A DNA stretch of 64,000 nt from Arctopsyche grandis (Eukaryota; Arthropoda; Insecta; Trichoptera; Hydropsychidae). A program made the position numbers and the translations under genes. Below the pieces are notes generated by a model. It ran no database searches and was not told the origin of the DNA. It worked only from the letters and a program-made list of their open reading frames with translations. Below are positions 1 to 10,899 of the stretch, piece after piece. Each line of letters opens with the position of its first letter. Position 1 is the stretch's first letter. Location: assembly GCF_051622035.1 (NCBI RefSeq), contig NC_135367.1:15366501-15430500 (forward strand). Direction: 5' to 3'.

Positions 1-927
1 TCAAAACGACTTTTGACAACTGTTTCTCGAACTACTTTTTTTCTTGATTGTTTTACATGACATGTTATACATACATACATATGTAAGGTTTTTCAACGGG
101 TTTTTGCGGTATCATAAATTCATGGCCCTCAAATTTGGTTTAAAATAATGCAATGACGTAAATGATTTTATACCCTTTATCCTTTTATTAAATTCAAATT
201 ATTCTGAAATGGTTTTCATCGTTTTTTCAAAACCTCTCCGATAAAATAAACGTTTTTTATTCCAAAAAAAATGGCAAAGTTTCAAAGCGATCGGAAAAGT
301 TTTAGGAGGTTTGTCCAAAACTAAGATAAACCTTGTAATTTTCAAATGTTATAATTAGCATGGAAATAATTTTTTCAATGTATGTATGTGTGTGTTGTAT
401 GAATGTACATACATATGTACATATGTTATTTTGAAAATTTTCAATTTAATATTTATTTTCATTATTCATCAATGAAAAGTAAATCAAAAAACTTTATTAA
501 TACTATGATTTGATGAATATACTAAATACTGGCGATTCTAGAATTGATCTAATGTTGAGAGTTACAAATTTTACACGTTTTGGATTTTCGTAAGATTAAA
601 AATAAGCACCAATCACACGGTTGATCCCATATTTTTTAAGATCATCGAAAGCCGATGCAATTCGCGCTATTATATAAGTATTTATATTTTTATTTTTGAA
701 CATTTAATTTGTACGAATATTTTTTACGTAAATTTGTACGAATATCGATTTTTATATTTTCGGGGCAATGAGAGAATTTGTTCGCAGAAGGGCCAAAGAG
801 GCATTGTATTGCATTAAGACGATTGTATCGTAAAAATATCAAATATTATGTTCTTCCCCTTTTTTTTGTCGAAGGATCGGTACCTGAAGGGATCGGTCCA
901 AAATATCATCTAATGTTGAATGAATCA

Positions 928-1063
928 CTGTTAGAAAATATTTTGTAATTATGTATAACTATTACAGTGTAGTACAAAATTGAGAATAGGGTGTGAATTT
1001 ATCCAATTGATAAAACTGAAATATAACATTTAAAAGAGAAAAAAGTGTGTCCATTTGAAAAAT
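928..1063 (+). repeat. Direct repeat, copy 1 (partner 4577-4712)
   Basis: About 135 bp running from GTTAGAAAATATTTTGT to a GTGTGTCCATTTGAAAA end recurs in the same orientation at 4577-4712 with a few substitutions and indels. One copy is inside the hAT element and the other 1.1 kb outside its right arm. This suggests an older repeat that the element or a rearrangement split. Confidence 0.75.
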
Positions 1064-2094
1064 GTTTGCAATTTTGGGACCGACCATTTATTTCATTGTT
1101 TTGGTAGGTAATCGTAAAACCTGCTTCGAGAAGAAAAAAAAATACTGAATGAAAATCGACGGATTGATTGCAAAATTATTTAAGGCTCATTTCGTATTTA
1201 CTTACCTATTATACAGTTCACATGGTTTTTAATATCTATTGCTTTTGTAAAGTAGCAACATACATACATACATATGTACATATGTACGTGTATAACGAAT
1301 CATGTTTACATCTACATATGTACATATGTATAACGGTCATCCAGCACTCATCTGTTTATCTAATACAGCGGTTCAGATTTCAAATTTCCAGCAAGAAATT
1401 GTAAAAGTAAATCACTTGATCAGTGATATATTAATAATATTAATAATAATTTGAATACGATATTGAAAAAATAATATTGGAATAAATTAAAAAGGTCGAA
1501 TAAAACGGGTCGATTTATGAGTTTCTAGAATTGACTACATACCAGCAATTCTAAAATTAATTTAATGTAAATAAATAAATGTCTTTGAATACAAATTTTA
1601 CATATTTTGGAATTTCGTAAGATTAGGAATAAGCATTTATTACGGTTGATCCACATTTTTTAACAAACAAACCGATGATAGTCGCTCTATTGATCGACTA
1701 AATAATAATTAAAAAACACAAATCGCAGCCGAATTGATTACAGTTATACAGGAAAAAAAATAATTACGTAGGTTAATTCTCGCTCGAATGTTTGGTGTTA
1801 GTTGGGTATGTTTTTGAGAACAATAAACTGACCATTTAAGACTCAAATTCATTGAAGTATCTACTTCAATGCTCAAATGTGATACGAAAATATCTCCCTA
1901 CAATAGAAAGTTATAAAAAAAAACTCTCGAATGTTAGACAATACTTTAAACACGTTTTGTATTTATTTTCCTTTTTTAATGTTAACTGTATAATTTATTT
2001 AAGTTCAGTTATTTTTTTAGTCAAATGAATGGTAAAAAAAGGAAGCAGATGATTATAATGAAAAAATTAAGGTGAAGAAATAGAGAATATTAAA

Positions 2095-2554
2095 TTGATC
2101 ACCAAAAATACAATGTCGAAAGTCAGTTTTTACGAGCCCAGCTCAAATATGCAAATTCGAAAATATGGCTGCCATATCTACGATAGAAGCTCACATGAAT
2201 ATAATCAATATGCTAATAAGTTACGAAATGTGTTTGATAGATTTAAAGATTTTTCAAAAATAGAGGATATAATATTATTCATGTCATTCCCATTCAATGA
2301 TGAAATACAAATAGAAGAAATATCAATCAAATTAAAATAATTTTTGGATGTAGACCAAATACTAGTTGAGGATGAAATACTTAAATTAAAATGCGAAATA
2401 TTTTTGAAATCAAGACCTTCCCTCAAAATAGTTATTGGAATTTACTCTGTGATGAAAAATATCCATGTTTGTGGAGTTTTGCGGCATATTTAAGAATTTT
2501 TTCGGTTCTACTTACCTCTGCGAAGAAACTTTTTCTACCATGAATGCAGTATAG
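2095..2554 (+). pseudogene. hAT-family transposase C-terminal remnant (ZBED-like)
   Basis: The plus strand encodes the C-terminal hAT dimerisation region in pieces. An open stretch at 2095-2340 contains FPFNDEIQIEEIS and ends in TAA. The same frame continues as FLDVDQILVEDEILKLKCEI. A shifted frame from 2436 reads WNLLCDEKYPCLWSFAAYLR, and after one more frameshift GSTYLCEETFSTMNAV. The final motif (FGSTYLCE.FS.MN) is typical of domesticated and mobile hAT transposases of the ZBED5/FAM200/SCAND3 type. At least one stop and two frameshifts make it non-functional. The N-terminal BED finger and the catalytic DDE region are not visible. Confidence 0.75.
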
Positions 2555-2555
2555 G

Positions 2556-2815
2556 TATACATATTAATAAAAATTAAATGAAACGATAAATTCATTAAAA
2601 ATATTAATATATTAATGAAAAATACATAAACCAAGAAAATGACAAATACAATTAAACAAAGAAAATGAAAAAGACACCAAAACCAAGAAAATAACGATAC
2701 ATCAAAACAACAAAACATGAAAATTAAAAATGCAATAAAACGAAAAAAATGAAATACACACAAACACCAAGAAAATGAAAAATACATTAAAACCAAGGAA
2801 ATGAAAAATACAATT
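2556..2815 (+). repeat. Degenerate minisatellite, A-rich phrase
   Basis: About ten imperfect copies of a 20-27 bp phrase centred on ACCAAGAAAATGAAAAATAC. Spacing and sequence drift between copies. It lies directly after the transposase remnant inside the hAT element. The antisense open frame across it (2512-3051) is low-complexity and not considered coding. Confidence 0.65.
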
Positions 2816-3453
2816 TTCAGTTTGATACGTTCAGGGGTGTGAAAAGAGTAGTGGGCACAAAATCCCACTTCCGGTTTATTAAATTTGATGATTTTTTTTA
2901 TTTTCATCACATTAATACGATAATTATACTTGAATTTTTTTTGTGAAGAACACACATGTTTAAGAGGTCGAACTAGAGTAAGCTGCCACTTCCGGTTGAG
3001 AATTTCAGTAACCGTATTTTCAAAATAACATATGTACATATGTATGTACATTCATACAACACACACATACATACATTGAAAAAATTATTTCCATGCTAAT
3101 TATAACATTTGAAAATTACAAGGTTTATCTTAGTTTTGGACAAACCTCCTAAAACTTTTCCGATCGCTTTGAAACTTTGCCATTTTTTTTGGAATAAAAA
3201 ACGTTTATTTTATCGGAGAGGTTTTGAAAAAACGATGAAAACCATTTCAGAATAATTTGAATTTAATAAAAGGATAAAGGGTATAAAATCATTTACGTCA
3301 TTGCATTATTTTAAACCAAATTTGAGGGCCATGAATTTATGATACCGCAAAAACCCGTTGAAAAACCTTACATATGTATGTATGTATAACATGTCATGTA
3401 AAACAATCAAGAAAAAAAGTAGTTCGAGAAACAGTTGTCAAAAGTCGTTTTGA

Positions 3454-4576
3454 GAACTCTTTTATCAAAATGACTTGCAGAGCATCTCTAGCCTAGCCTA
3501 TGAGACGCGGTATTATTTATCTTTAGGCAATAAAACTGCCACTCATAGTAAAAAAAAAACGTTTTGAATGAGTTCGTTCATTCGGTCCAAATATTTGAAA
3601 ATATATAATTTCTTGTAAGGTCTTTGTAATATTTTATACGCATAAAATATTATTAAAGAAATTATACATTAGATGAACAGATGAGCGCTGGATGACAGTT
3701 ATAGATGTAAACATAATTCGTTATACATATGTATGTATGTTTCGAATTTACAAAAGCGAAAGATATTAATTAGTAAAAATATACCTTATTAAATTATTGA
3801 TAAACGAAATGAGCCTTAATTACTATAAACTATCATATAGATTTTAATGTGACTATAATAACACTGAGCAACAAAAACGAAAGCATTTAAATTGGAATTA
3901 CCGCTCGAGTTAGTACGTTTAGATAAAAATAAAAAATATTGAAATAGAAAACCAATCCTTATAAACGAGGTGAAATAAAAAAATTGCCAAATAAATGTAA
4001 AATAGCACGGAGAAAAAATCCGTAAAAAAAATATTTTTTTGACTTTTAAAATTCGCTAGACAATTAATTATAAGTATTTTAAAGCAATGCAATATCACAA
4101 TCAATAGGAAAAACATCTGACTATTGATTTCAATACTCACTTTGAGCACAGCAATACTAGGTTTTGAGTTAAAGACCGCAAAAGCCAAAAAACTGTAAAA
4201 ATCGCGCATTTTTTTAAACGCTCATATCACGTAAACGATCACCAACCAGCAAAAATCAATATCATATTCGAATTCAGTGGGTCAAAGTTAGTAAAGATTG
4301 GTTAGTCTCCGCTCTGGTAACTAAAAAACGTGATTTTTTGTGGCTCAATGTAATTTTCAACAATAACCATAGAACGGGAGATGTTTAAAATTACTTTAAA
4401 AAGCTATTTTTTTCGAGAATTGCCTCTGCGAATCGTAAACGATGTAATAATTTAATTATGGGAAAAGCCGAAAAAAATTATTCGAGCTCCGCGAACGAAT
4501 TTAAGTATGCGCTTTTTTTTCGTAAACGTATTTCATCATTGAAAAAAAATATAATCTTGAAAACTTTGAGAATCGC
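3454..4576. other. No gene seen; inverted partner of 1168-1375 present
   Basis: A+T-rich DNA. Bases about 3668-3830 are an imperfect reverse complement of about 1168-1375 (shared block around CATCTGTT / AACAGATG and the CTCATTTCG / CGAAATGAG block). I see no credible exon. Confidence 0.6.
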
Positions 4577-4712
4577 TATTAGAAAATATTTTGTTATTAT
4601 GTATAACTAATACAGTGTTGAGAAAATTGAGAATAGAGTGTGAATTTATCCAATTGATAAAACTGAAATATAACATTTAAAAGAAAAAAAAGTGTGTCCA
4701 TTTGAAAAAAAA
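4577..4712 (+). repeat. Direct repeat, copy 2 (partner 928-1063)
   Basis: This is the second copy of the roughly 135-bp direct repeat. It lies in otherwise featureless A+T-rich DNA. Confidence 0.75.
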
Positions 4713-4994
4713 CTAAAAGCCCTGCGCGAAAGATTCAATCGATCATTTTTCTTTTATATTATTTTGGAGAATATGTAGGTACATATGATTTGTCATCTTA
4801 CAATTATTTTTTGTGAAAAGGTGCTACACATGTATTTATAAAAGTACGTTTAATATAAAATTCCAGCAAATGTAATATAATATAGCGAAAAAAATTAATA
4901 GTATGATTCGTGTTGTTACGAAAAATTGGTAAAACTGAAACGAAAAATAAAGCGGTATAAAGCATATGTATGTAGGTAGAATATTTGTCAGTGC

Positions 4995-5290
4995 ATCGGA
5001 AATTCCTATAACGCTCCGTTCGCGGTCGTTCCTTGCAAAACGCAGAGTTTACGTAAGCTTGGCGACCACTTCACCAGCGGGCCGTGTCGGTGGTCGCCCA
5101 CGCGCCCTGGTCGCCCGGTCGCCGTCGGCCAGTCGATGATCGCCCAGTGCGATGGGCGCCCAATTGACGCAGGGCCCAATTGACGCAGTGTCCGCCAGTC
5201 TCGTCGTCCAATTGTCGCAGTGGCGAGTAACACTGATCGCCCAATCGTCCTGGGCGCCCAATCGTCACGTACCGCCTATACGCACTTGCG
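4995..5290. repeat. GC-rich array of CGCCCAATTG-like phrases
   Basis: An isolated GC-rich patch in A+T-rich surroundings. Short phrases such as GGTCGCCC, GCGCCCAATTGACGCAG and CGCCCAATCGTC recur in drifting order. The phrase CGACAATTGG, read on the minus strand near 5200-5215, resembles the terminus of the Mutator-like element at 48952. The overlapping short open frames on both strands are products of the repeat composition. Confidence 0.6.
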
Positions 5291-5774
5291 TTTTTTTTGT
5301 CACGCGATCACAAAATATAACACTACAGTTTTAAGTACGACTGGGCTTATTTGCGACCAAATAATCAGTCACTTTCTATGGTTTCCGTCGCGCAATAAAA
5401 ATATTCTTTGGCTAAAAATTTATTGTTGCAATAAAGCATGAAGGTACTTTTTGACAATGTGCTCGCGAGCATTGCTCAAGTTAATCGCCACCAGTATGTC
5501 AATTTTATTATGTTTCGATCGTGTTGCGGCCTATAGAAACTCGGTTGAGTTTTTAATAGCGTCTTTTTGTATGTACGGCGAAGGAGATAGTTGCTCGATT
5601 TCGGAGGATTGGGCAGGCTGAACTCCAGAGGCTCACTGGCGTCTGGGGCTGGTGAGATCATGGTTGGTTGTGCAATGCTGGTTGTTGTTGGTTGGGATTT
5701 CTACAGGCTCCAGGTTGTTTGGTGCGTAGCTGTATAATGAGATTATGCTCTCAGAAGTTCCTTTGGGCTCGACG
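5291..5774. other. No gene seen
   Basis: Unique-looking sequence with moderate GC near 5470-5770. The short open frames here have no recognisable domain and no convincing splice context. Confidence 0.5.
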
Positions 5775-6240
5775 TTGTTTATTTTTTATTTTATTTTTTA
5801 TGACAATACATACCATAAAAAATAGCATTACAGGCAACCCCAATGCGCCTTCCTGGCCAATTACAAATATTGCAGCATTTTTCATTATATAAGTAACTGA
5901 ATTACGAGACACTGAAAAACTCGCAAATCAATGAGACATCTATCAAATCTTACGCAAACTTATTTATTGCACATTAATCAAACACAAATTATTGGTGACA
6001 TATTGTATATATAGGAAGGATTTTTGGCCAACTTTTTACCGGGAACCGTTTCAACAATGAAATCAGAGAAAATTGGCAAACTCTGATAGGAAACGATCAA
6101 CCTGGAGTCACAAATCCAGGTCTAACCAGCAGCATACTCTGAAAAATTCATTTTCACTCGAGGCCCGGCCTGGGATCGAACCCGGCACCTCACGACGCTA
6201 AGCAGAAGTTTAACAACAGAGCTATGCTGCTGGCTATGTT
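5775..6240 (-). mobile_element. tRNA-derived SINE, minus orientation
   Basis: Read on the minus strand, the head near 6235-6150 has a tRNA-like region. It has an A-box-like TAGCTCTGTTG and a B box GGTTCGATCCC followed by GGCC. A body follows, then the module CCAGGAAGGCGCATTGGGG near 5850, and an A-rich AAAATAAAATAAAAAATAAA-type tail near 5775. The same body and 3' module recur at 24628-24980 (-) and 33900-34640 (+). The family is not named here. Confidence 0.75.
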
Positions 6241-6456
6241 TATGTGAAGCGAGTCGAATTGTGTCTGCGTGAAGATATGTCAGTCAAGGTCGACTCTGTA
6301 TGCTTGTACAGGAACGCGATGATGCAATCGTGGGACTCGCGTTTTATGGCGAAATAGATGAGATCATCGACCTCGATTCGGGATCATACAAACTGTGCTA
6401 TATTCCTACATGTAGAAACCTGTACTTATGATGGTATGTTTGTGATTTATTTTCAG

Positions 6457-7223
6457 GGGATTCCCGTCGAAGACTTGTACTGTACTCAAAATGGAAAAAA
6501 AATAAGTTTGGACAAGGAAATTGTCAAAGGTATACCTTTACGATGGGCTGTGAGGCTCGTCGGAGGCAAAGGTGGCTTTGGCTCTATGCTTCGGGCAATC
6601 GGAGCTCAAATCGAGAAGACAACCAACCGAGAAGCTTGCAGAGATCTATCTGGTCGTCGGCTACGCGACATTCGCGAGGAACGTCGACTGATCGACTGGG
6701 CTGCTTCACAACCTCAACGTGACGAAGAAGCACGTCAACGCAAAGAAGAACGTCTTAAAAGGTTTAATATAATTTGTATTTATCATTTGAATACCATGTT
6801 ATGTGAATTATTTATAGCTGTATTGTCTTTCAGGTTGTGCGCTACACCGAAATATGAATTTCGCGATGAGAAATATGAAAAGTCACGTAGTGGACTGGAG
6901 GAAGCCGTGGATGAAGCTGTCGAGCAGGGTTGTCGTGCAGGCCCGTCCACATCTGGAGCTAAAACTGCACCCAAGCGCAAAACACCTAAGCTATGGTAGT
7001 TGTATACATGTTTATTTAAGAATACTTGAAGAGGTGTCAATGTCTAACTTTTTTTTATTTATTTGAAAGGATCGACGACGAGCTGTCTGATTTGTCGAAT
7101 AGTGAATCTGATGATGAAGATTGTAAAACAAGTTCTGGGGATCCAGTCAGCGATGATGAACCTGTGAATAAGCATCGTCGAATCGAAGAATCCATTACAG
7201 GAGACTTTTCGATATCTACTTAA
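6457..7223 (+). CDS. Sde2: SDE2 copy 1, replication/splicing factor (first exon not found)
   Basis: SDE2 is made as a ubiquitin-like precursor. Cleavage after the GG of GGKGG releases a C-terminal nuclear protein that acts at stressed replication forks and in splicing of some introns. Three exons are visible: 6457-6761, 6834-6995 and 7070-7223. Exon A carries the end of the ubiquitin-like fold (IPVEDLYCTQNGKKISLDKE), then GGKGGFGSMLRAIGAQIEK and EACRDLSGRRLRDIREER. Exon B has the PKYEF.DEKYEKSR segment and exon C an acidic Ser/Asp/Glu tail. Splice phases join cleanly (2, 2). The codons for the start of the ubiquitin-like domain are not visible: the 99 bases before 6457 are open from an ATG at 6358, but in a frame with no family likeness and no in-phase donor. 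The paralogue lies at 45.1-46.8 kb with identical intron positions. Confidence 0.88.
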
Positions 7224-7515
7224 ATTTAATACAATTTGGGTTGAATCCACAAATACGGTATTTATAAAAGAAATACTCGAAGGTTTTTGTTATCCTTGGA
7301 ATGGGTATCTCTCTCGTTTTGGAATGTTTTTGGTTACATTTCGAAGTCTAGATTTCTGGTTGCATTTTTATTTTATTTTATTTTATTTTATTTTATTTTA
7401 CGGTCAAGAAAAAATTGACCATTTTACATGTTGGAAATAGAGAAAGAAAAAGAAAAAAAAATTAAAATGAAATATAAAAGAAAAATACACATACATTCAT
7501 ATACTACAAAATAAA
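7224..7515. repeat. Intergenic with (ATTTT)n microsatellite
   Basis: The 3' flank of SDE2 copy 1. A perfect TTTTA pentanucleotide run lies at about 7363-7400. No gene seen. Confidence 0.7.
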
Positions 7516-8635
7516 TTACATTATATTAAAAAAATATTTAAATAAAATAGATTTCATGTTATATTTACTAACAATGAATAAATCGACCATGGATAATTCG
7601 TTTCCAACTCTGTGCAGTCTCAACATAGCTGAGTTCAATGAGTAATTAGTGGTAAACCTGGGCATATCAAAAAGATGGTTACATCTAATTGATCTACCCG
7701 GCACATGGAAGCATACTAAACTCACCAAGTCAAGAGCATTTAATAGTGCCATTAAGAAGACCACACAGAACTGAAATATCGTTAATTTTCCTTCTGTCAT
7801 ATAATTTTAGCAAATTAAGTTTCCTATAAATAATAACGTTACTGACATAGTGATTATGACTTTTAAAAAATTTAAATTTGATGAATCTAGTGAACTTTAT
7901 TTGCACTGACTCTATTATGTTAATTTGTTTCATTAAATAAGGAGACCAAATGGTAGAATTGTACTCTAATTGGTTTCTAACCAGAGTGGTGTATAAAATT
8001 TTAATCGTATTTACATTTTTGAAGTGAGTACTATTTCTTATTAAGAAACCAAGTGTTTTGATGGCATTTTTTGTGATAAAATTTATATGAGAATTAAAAG
8101 TTAATTTGTCGTCAAAAATAACTCCTAGATCTTTAATTAGCGATGATGATGGTAATGATTCATTATTTATATGATAATTATAAATAATTTTGTTATTTGA
8201 CCTACTGAACCTGACAACAGAACACTTCTTAATGTTTAAATATAATTTATTAAAAGAACACCAATCGTTTAATGAGTTTAAATTAGTTTGTAAAGTAGCA
8301 CAATCGTTAGTGTCTTTTATACATTTAAATATTTTTAAATCGTCTGCAAATAAGAGCACTTTAACATCATTAAATATATTTATAATATCATTTATAAAAA
8401 TATTGAATAGGACTGGTCCCATGTGAGATCCTTGGGGAACGCCACTAGTTGGATTGAAGGAGTAAGATTTAGAATGGCCGATTTTAACTAATAATGATCT
8501 ATTGGACAAATAGCTCCGAAACCAGTTTAGTAATACACCGCTGATTCCGATACTGTTTAGTTTATATAATAAAATCTCAATATCAACTTTGTCAAATGCT
8601 TTACTGAAATCAGTGTAAATTGAGTCAACTTGCAA
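7516..8635 (-). pseudogene. LINE reverse transcriptase remnant (jockey/CR1-like)
   Basis: The open frame 8635-7730 reads IYTDFSKAFDKVDIEILLYK, then GVPQGSHMGPVLFNIFINDI and the catalytic box FADDLKIFKCI. These are reverse transcriptase blocks of a non-LTR element. After a frameshift near 7735-7800 the C-terminal region continues as LVSLVCFHVPGRSIRCNHLF and FTTNYSLNSAMLRLHRVGN. This is the RTNYG.NSPL-type tail common in CR1/L2/jockey elements. The RT start is missing. Its likely upstream part is at 9931-10467, separated by about 1.3 kb that includes BEL/Pao gag sequence. Confidence 0.8.
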
Positions 8636-9559
8636 TTTAACAGATAAGGCACATTTGCTTCGATAATTCAGCAGGATACTACTTCGGTAGTATTTGAAGT
8701 ATTGTAATGGTGAAGGTCAAAATAATAGGTTTTAATAATATTGTTATTAATATAACACTTGGGTCTTTTGATGAAAACGAAACAAGTATGTTTATTGATT
8801 AAAAATTATAAAAACCGTTCTTTGATCACATTTTAATTAGAACTTTGAAAAAGCTTTGCTTGTCTTTACTATTACATTGGAAAGATTCATCTCAATTTTT
8901 CATTAAGTTTTTTTTTTGTTAAAATTTAAGTGAATGAAAAAAAGTCGTCTATAATACATTGCCAGTATAACAAACCACTTGGTTTACCTGGATGCTTTTT
9001 ACAGTAGGCAATATATTTCTACATATTGCAGTTCGCACAGGCAATTTTTGCATCGTCATTTGAACAGTAGATTTTATGATTTCTCCTTTTTCTACTTTTT
9101 CTCGTCGTCCAGATAGAACTTTTTTTCATACGGTGGAGGAGAAAATCTTCAAAAAGACTCCTTCAAGTCCGCAGAGGGAAGTGTCGGATATTTGCTGAAT
9201 AAAAAACTCCCCCAACTCACCTCACTCCCTCGGGATAACCCTCTACGGTGTATTGCTTCCACGAGGATTGAATCAGATCCATGCCAGCTCTTCCAGGTTT
9301 TGCGGGTTTCCTCTGTTTATTGCTGTAATTAAAAGAAAGTTAATAATTAAATAAAATTAACTAACGAAAAAGGAAGTCAATCTAAAGAAAATCATTTCTG
9401 TTACTTTACTGATTTCGACTACGACTTTCGATACCATAAGGAATGATAAGTGGTGGTTTTGCTACTCTCTTATTTGAGTTTCCGGATCCACGTTGTTAGT
9501 TAAGGCAGCAAATTATTTTGCGTCAGTTTTATCGGGTGAAGGGGTGGGAGATGGTCTCA
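8636..9559. other. Unassigned insertion between LINE halves
   Basis: A stretch of mostly A+T-rich sequence with a GC-richer block at about 9100-9310. It separates the two LINE pieces and sits 3' (on the minus strand) of a BEL/Pao gag piece, so it is probably more of that element. No conserved motif was recognised. Confidence 0.4.
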
Positions 9560-9930
9560 TTATTTTATTGTTTTTGAGAATAGGGACTCTTTGCCACTCA
9601 TAGGGTGAAGTTGTGATTTCATGTGTGTAGACACTGTGGCGCTCGACTGGACGAACTTTCTTTGACTTGGTTTAGTGGGGCAGTGGACTGTAACACATTG
9701 CATCGATTTTGTAGAAATGCTTCTAAATTTGCATAAGGAGGCATCTCTCTTAAAGTCAAAGAGGTTTCCCATTCTTTCACCAATTGTATTGGTAGCTTTC
9801 TAAGAACTAAACATACTAACCACGGATCTACTATCTCCCTTTGGTTACCTAACGATTCCAAGCTTTTCATGTGAACTGTCACCTTATTTAATACGTCTCT
9901 GAGTTATGGGTAAGTTTCCCTGGTCCCTAC
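9560..9930 (-). pseudogene. BEL/Pao gag fragment
   Basis: The minus strand reads SLGNQREIVDPWLVCLVLRK, then WETSLTLREMPPYANLEAFL and NRCNVLQS. This is the pattern of the BEL/Pao Gag segment before the zinc knuckle. The fragment is frameshifted. A related gag end (LENLILNRCAVLQSL) is found at 23908-24135, so two copies of the family are present. Confidence 0.65.
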
Positions 9931-10467
9931 TTACAGATCACAAAGAGCATTTATTCTAGTTTTAAAGCTAAGTCTCGGTAAATTATATCTTTGGGATAAT
10001 TTACTGTAAGTAACATTTACGCGAGTGAACTTCCAGTGTTTATGTAAGTAATATTTACGATTAATGATTCTGATTAATTCTGTTGAGAACAAATTGGGAT
10101 AAATTCTTCCGAATTTAGGACGTTTTTTCTTGAAGCATTTATCAAAAGACGAATGCACAATTTTATTAAATATATCAACAGCAGTAATTACGTCCAAGCA
10201 CTCAAAAAGACCATACCACTCAGATTCAAACAAAACCGAATTTAGGCCGGCAAAATCAACATTACCAATTATCCAACCATACATATCAGAATTAACAAAA
10301 TTATAAGAATTATTAAAATTATGATTATTATTGCGCTCAGAATTATTTAAGATTGAATAAGTACATATAGCGTTAAATTCAATATTGAGCGTGGGGTGAT
10401 ATTTATCTTCAGGTACAATGAAAGAGGAACTTCTACTAGAATTGCAACCAATATTAGACAACACCAA
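9931..10467 (-). pseudogene. LINE endonuclease-RT linker remnant
   Basis: A 178-residue open stretch. It has a SDH.HPTL-like end of an endonuclease domain (PEDKYHPTLNIEF), then a basic linker with FDKCFKKKRPKFGRIYP and ELIRIINRKYYLHKHWK. This resembles the region between endonuclease and RT in jockey/CR1-like LINEs. It is in the same orientation as the RT remnant at 7516-8635 and probably from the same copy. The domain call rests on pattern only. Confidence 0.6.
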
Positions 10468-10610
10468 ATCAAGCTTACCGCCATAAATATTGCTTACATC
10501 ATTTAAATCAGATAAATTAAATAGCTTGCATATATGCGATAGCTCTACGCTTACATTCTTTAAAGATACAGTGTTAAAATCACTGGTGTGAGATGGTCAA
10601 TCATATATGT

Positions 10611-10899
10611 CTACTAGTTATGTAGACATCATTTCAGAAAAAAATCGCCATTACTTACAGAAAACCATGCTCTCTTCTCAGTCATCGGCGGAGCGGTCGT
10701 CCATTTATTCCGTTCCATATCGAATACCTCCATTGTGATGTTATTTCGTGGCGATATCGTTCCTCCAACATATGCGTTAAAAAAGTCCAAGATCTTGTAT
10801 TGAAATCGTACTACTAGTTATGTAGACATCATTTCAGAAAAAAATCGCCAATACTTACAGAAAACCATGCTCTCTTCTCAGTCATCGGCGGAGCGGTCG
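10611..10899 (-). repeat. Two truncated kelch cassette copies
   Basis: The unit from the 16.4-20.9 kb array appears here about 5.5 kb away. The copy at 10611-10811 lacks about 64 bp of the kelch coding middle. The second (10812-10899) stops inside the exon at GAGCGGTCG and runs into BEL/Pao RNase H sequence. Both keep the TACTTACAG donor context. They are non-functional as exons. Confidence 0.85.

Larger units (their letters stand above)
1..3453 (+). mobile_element. Decayed hAT element with 441-bp inverted ends
   Basis: Bases 1-441 are a near-perfect reverse complement of 3013-3453. Position 1 pairs with 3453, and the match stops near 441/3013. The roughly 2.57-kb interior is A+T-rich and carries remnants of a hAT transposase on the plus strand (2095-2554). 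The arms are far better preserved than the coding interior. Because base 1 is already inside the left arm, the true left end may lie outside the window; the right arm stops matching only because the window ends. No target-site duplication can be assessed. An alternative reading is a fold-back element that captured hAT sequence. Confidence 0.7.

Noticed and set aside
2512-3051. 179-residue open frame on the minus strand
   Set aside because: Low-complexity Phe/Leu-rich translation of an A-rich minisatellite and of the inverted arm; no splice or domain support.
5006-5334. Overlapping open frames on both strands in the GC-rich patch
   Set aside because: Frames stay open because of repeat composition (GTCGCCC phrases); proteins are repetitive and unlike any family.
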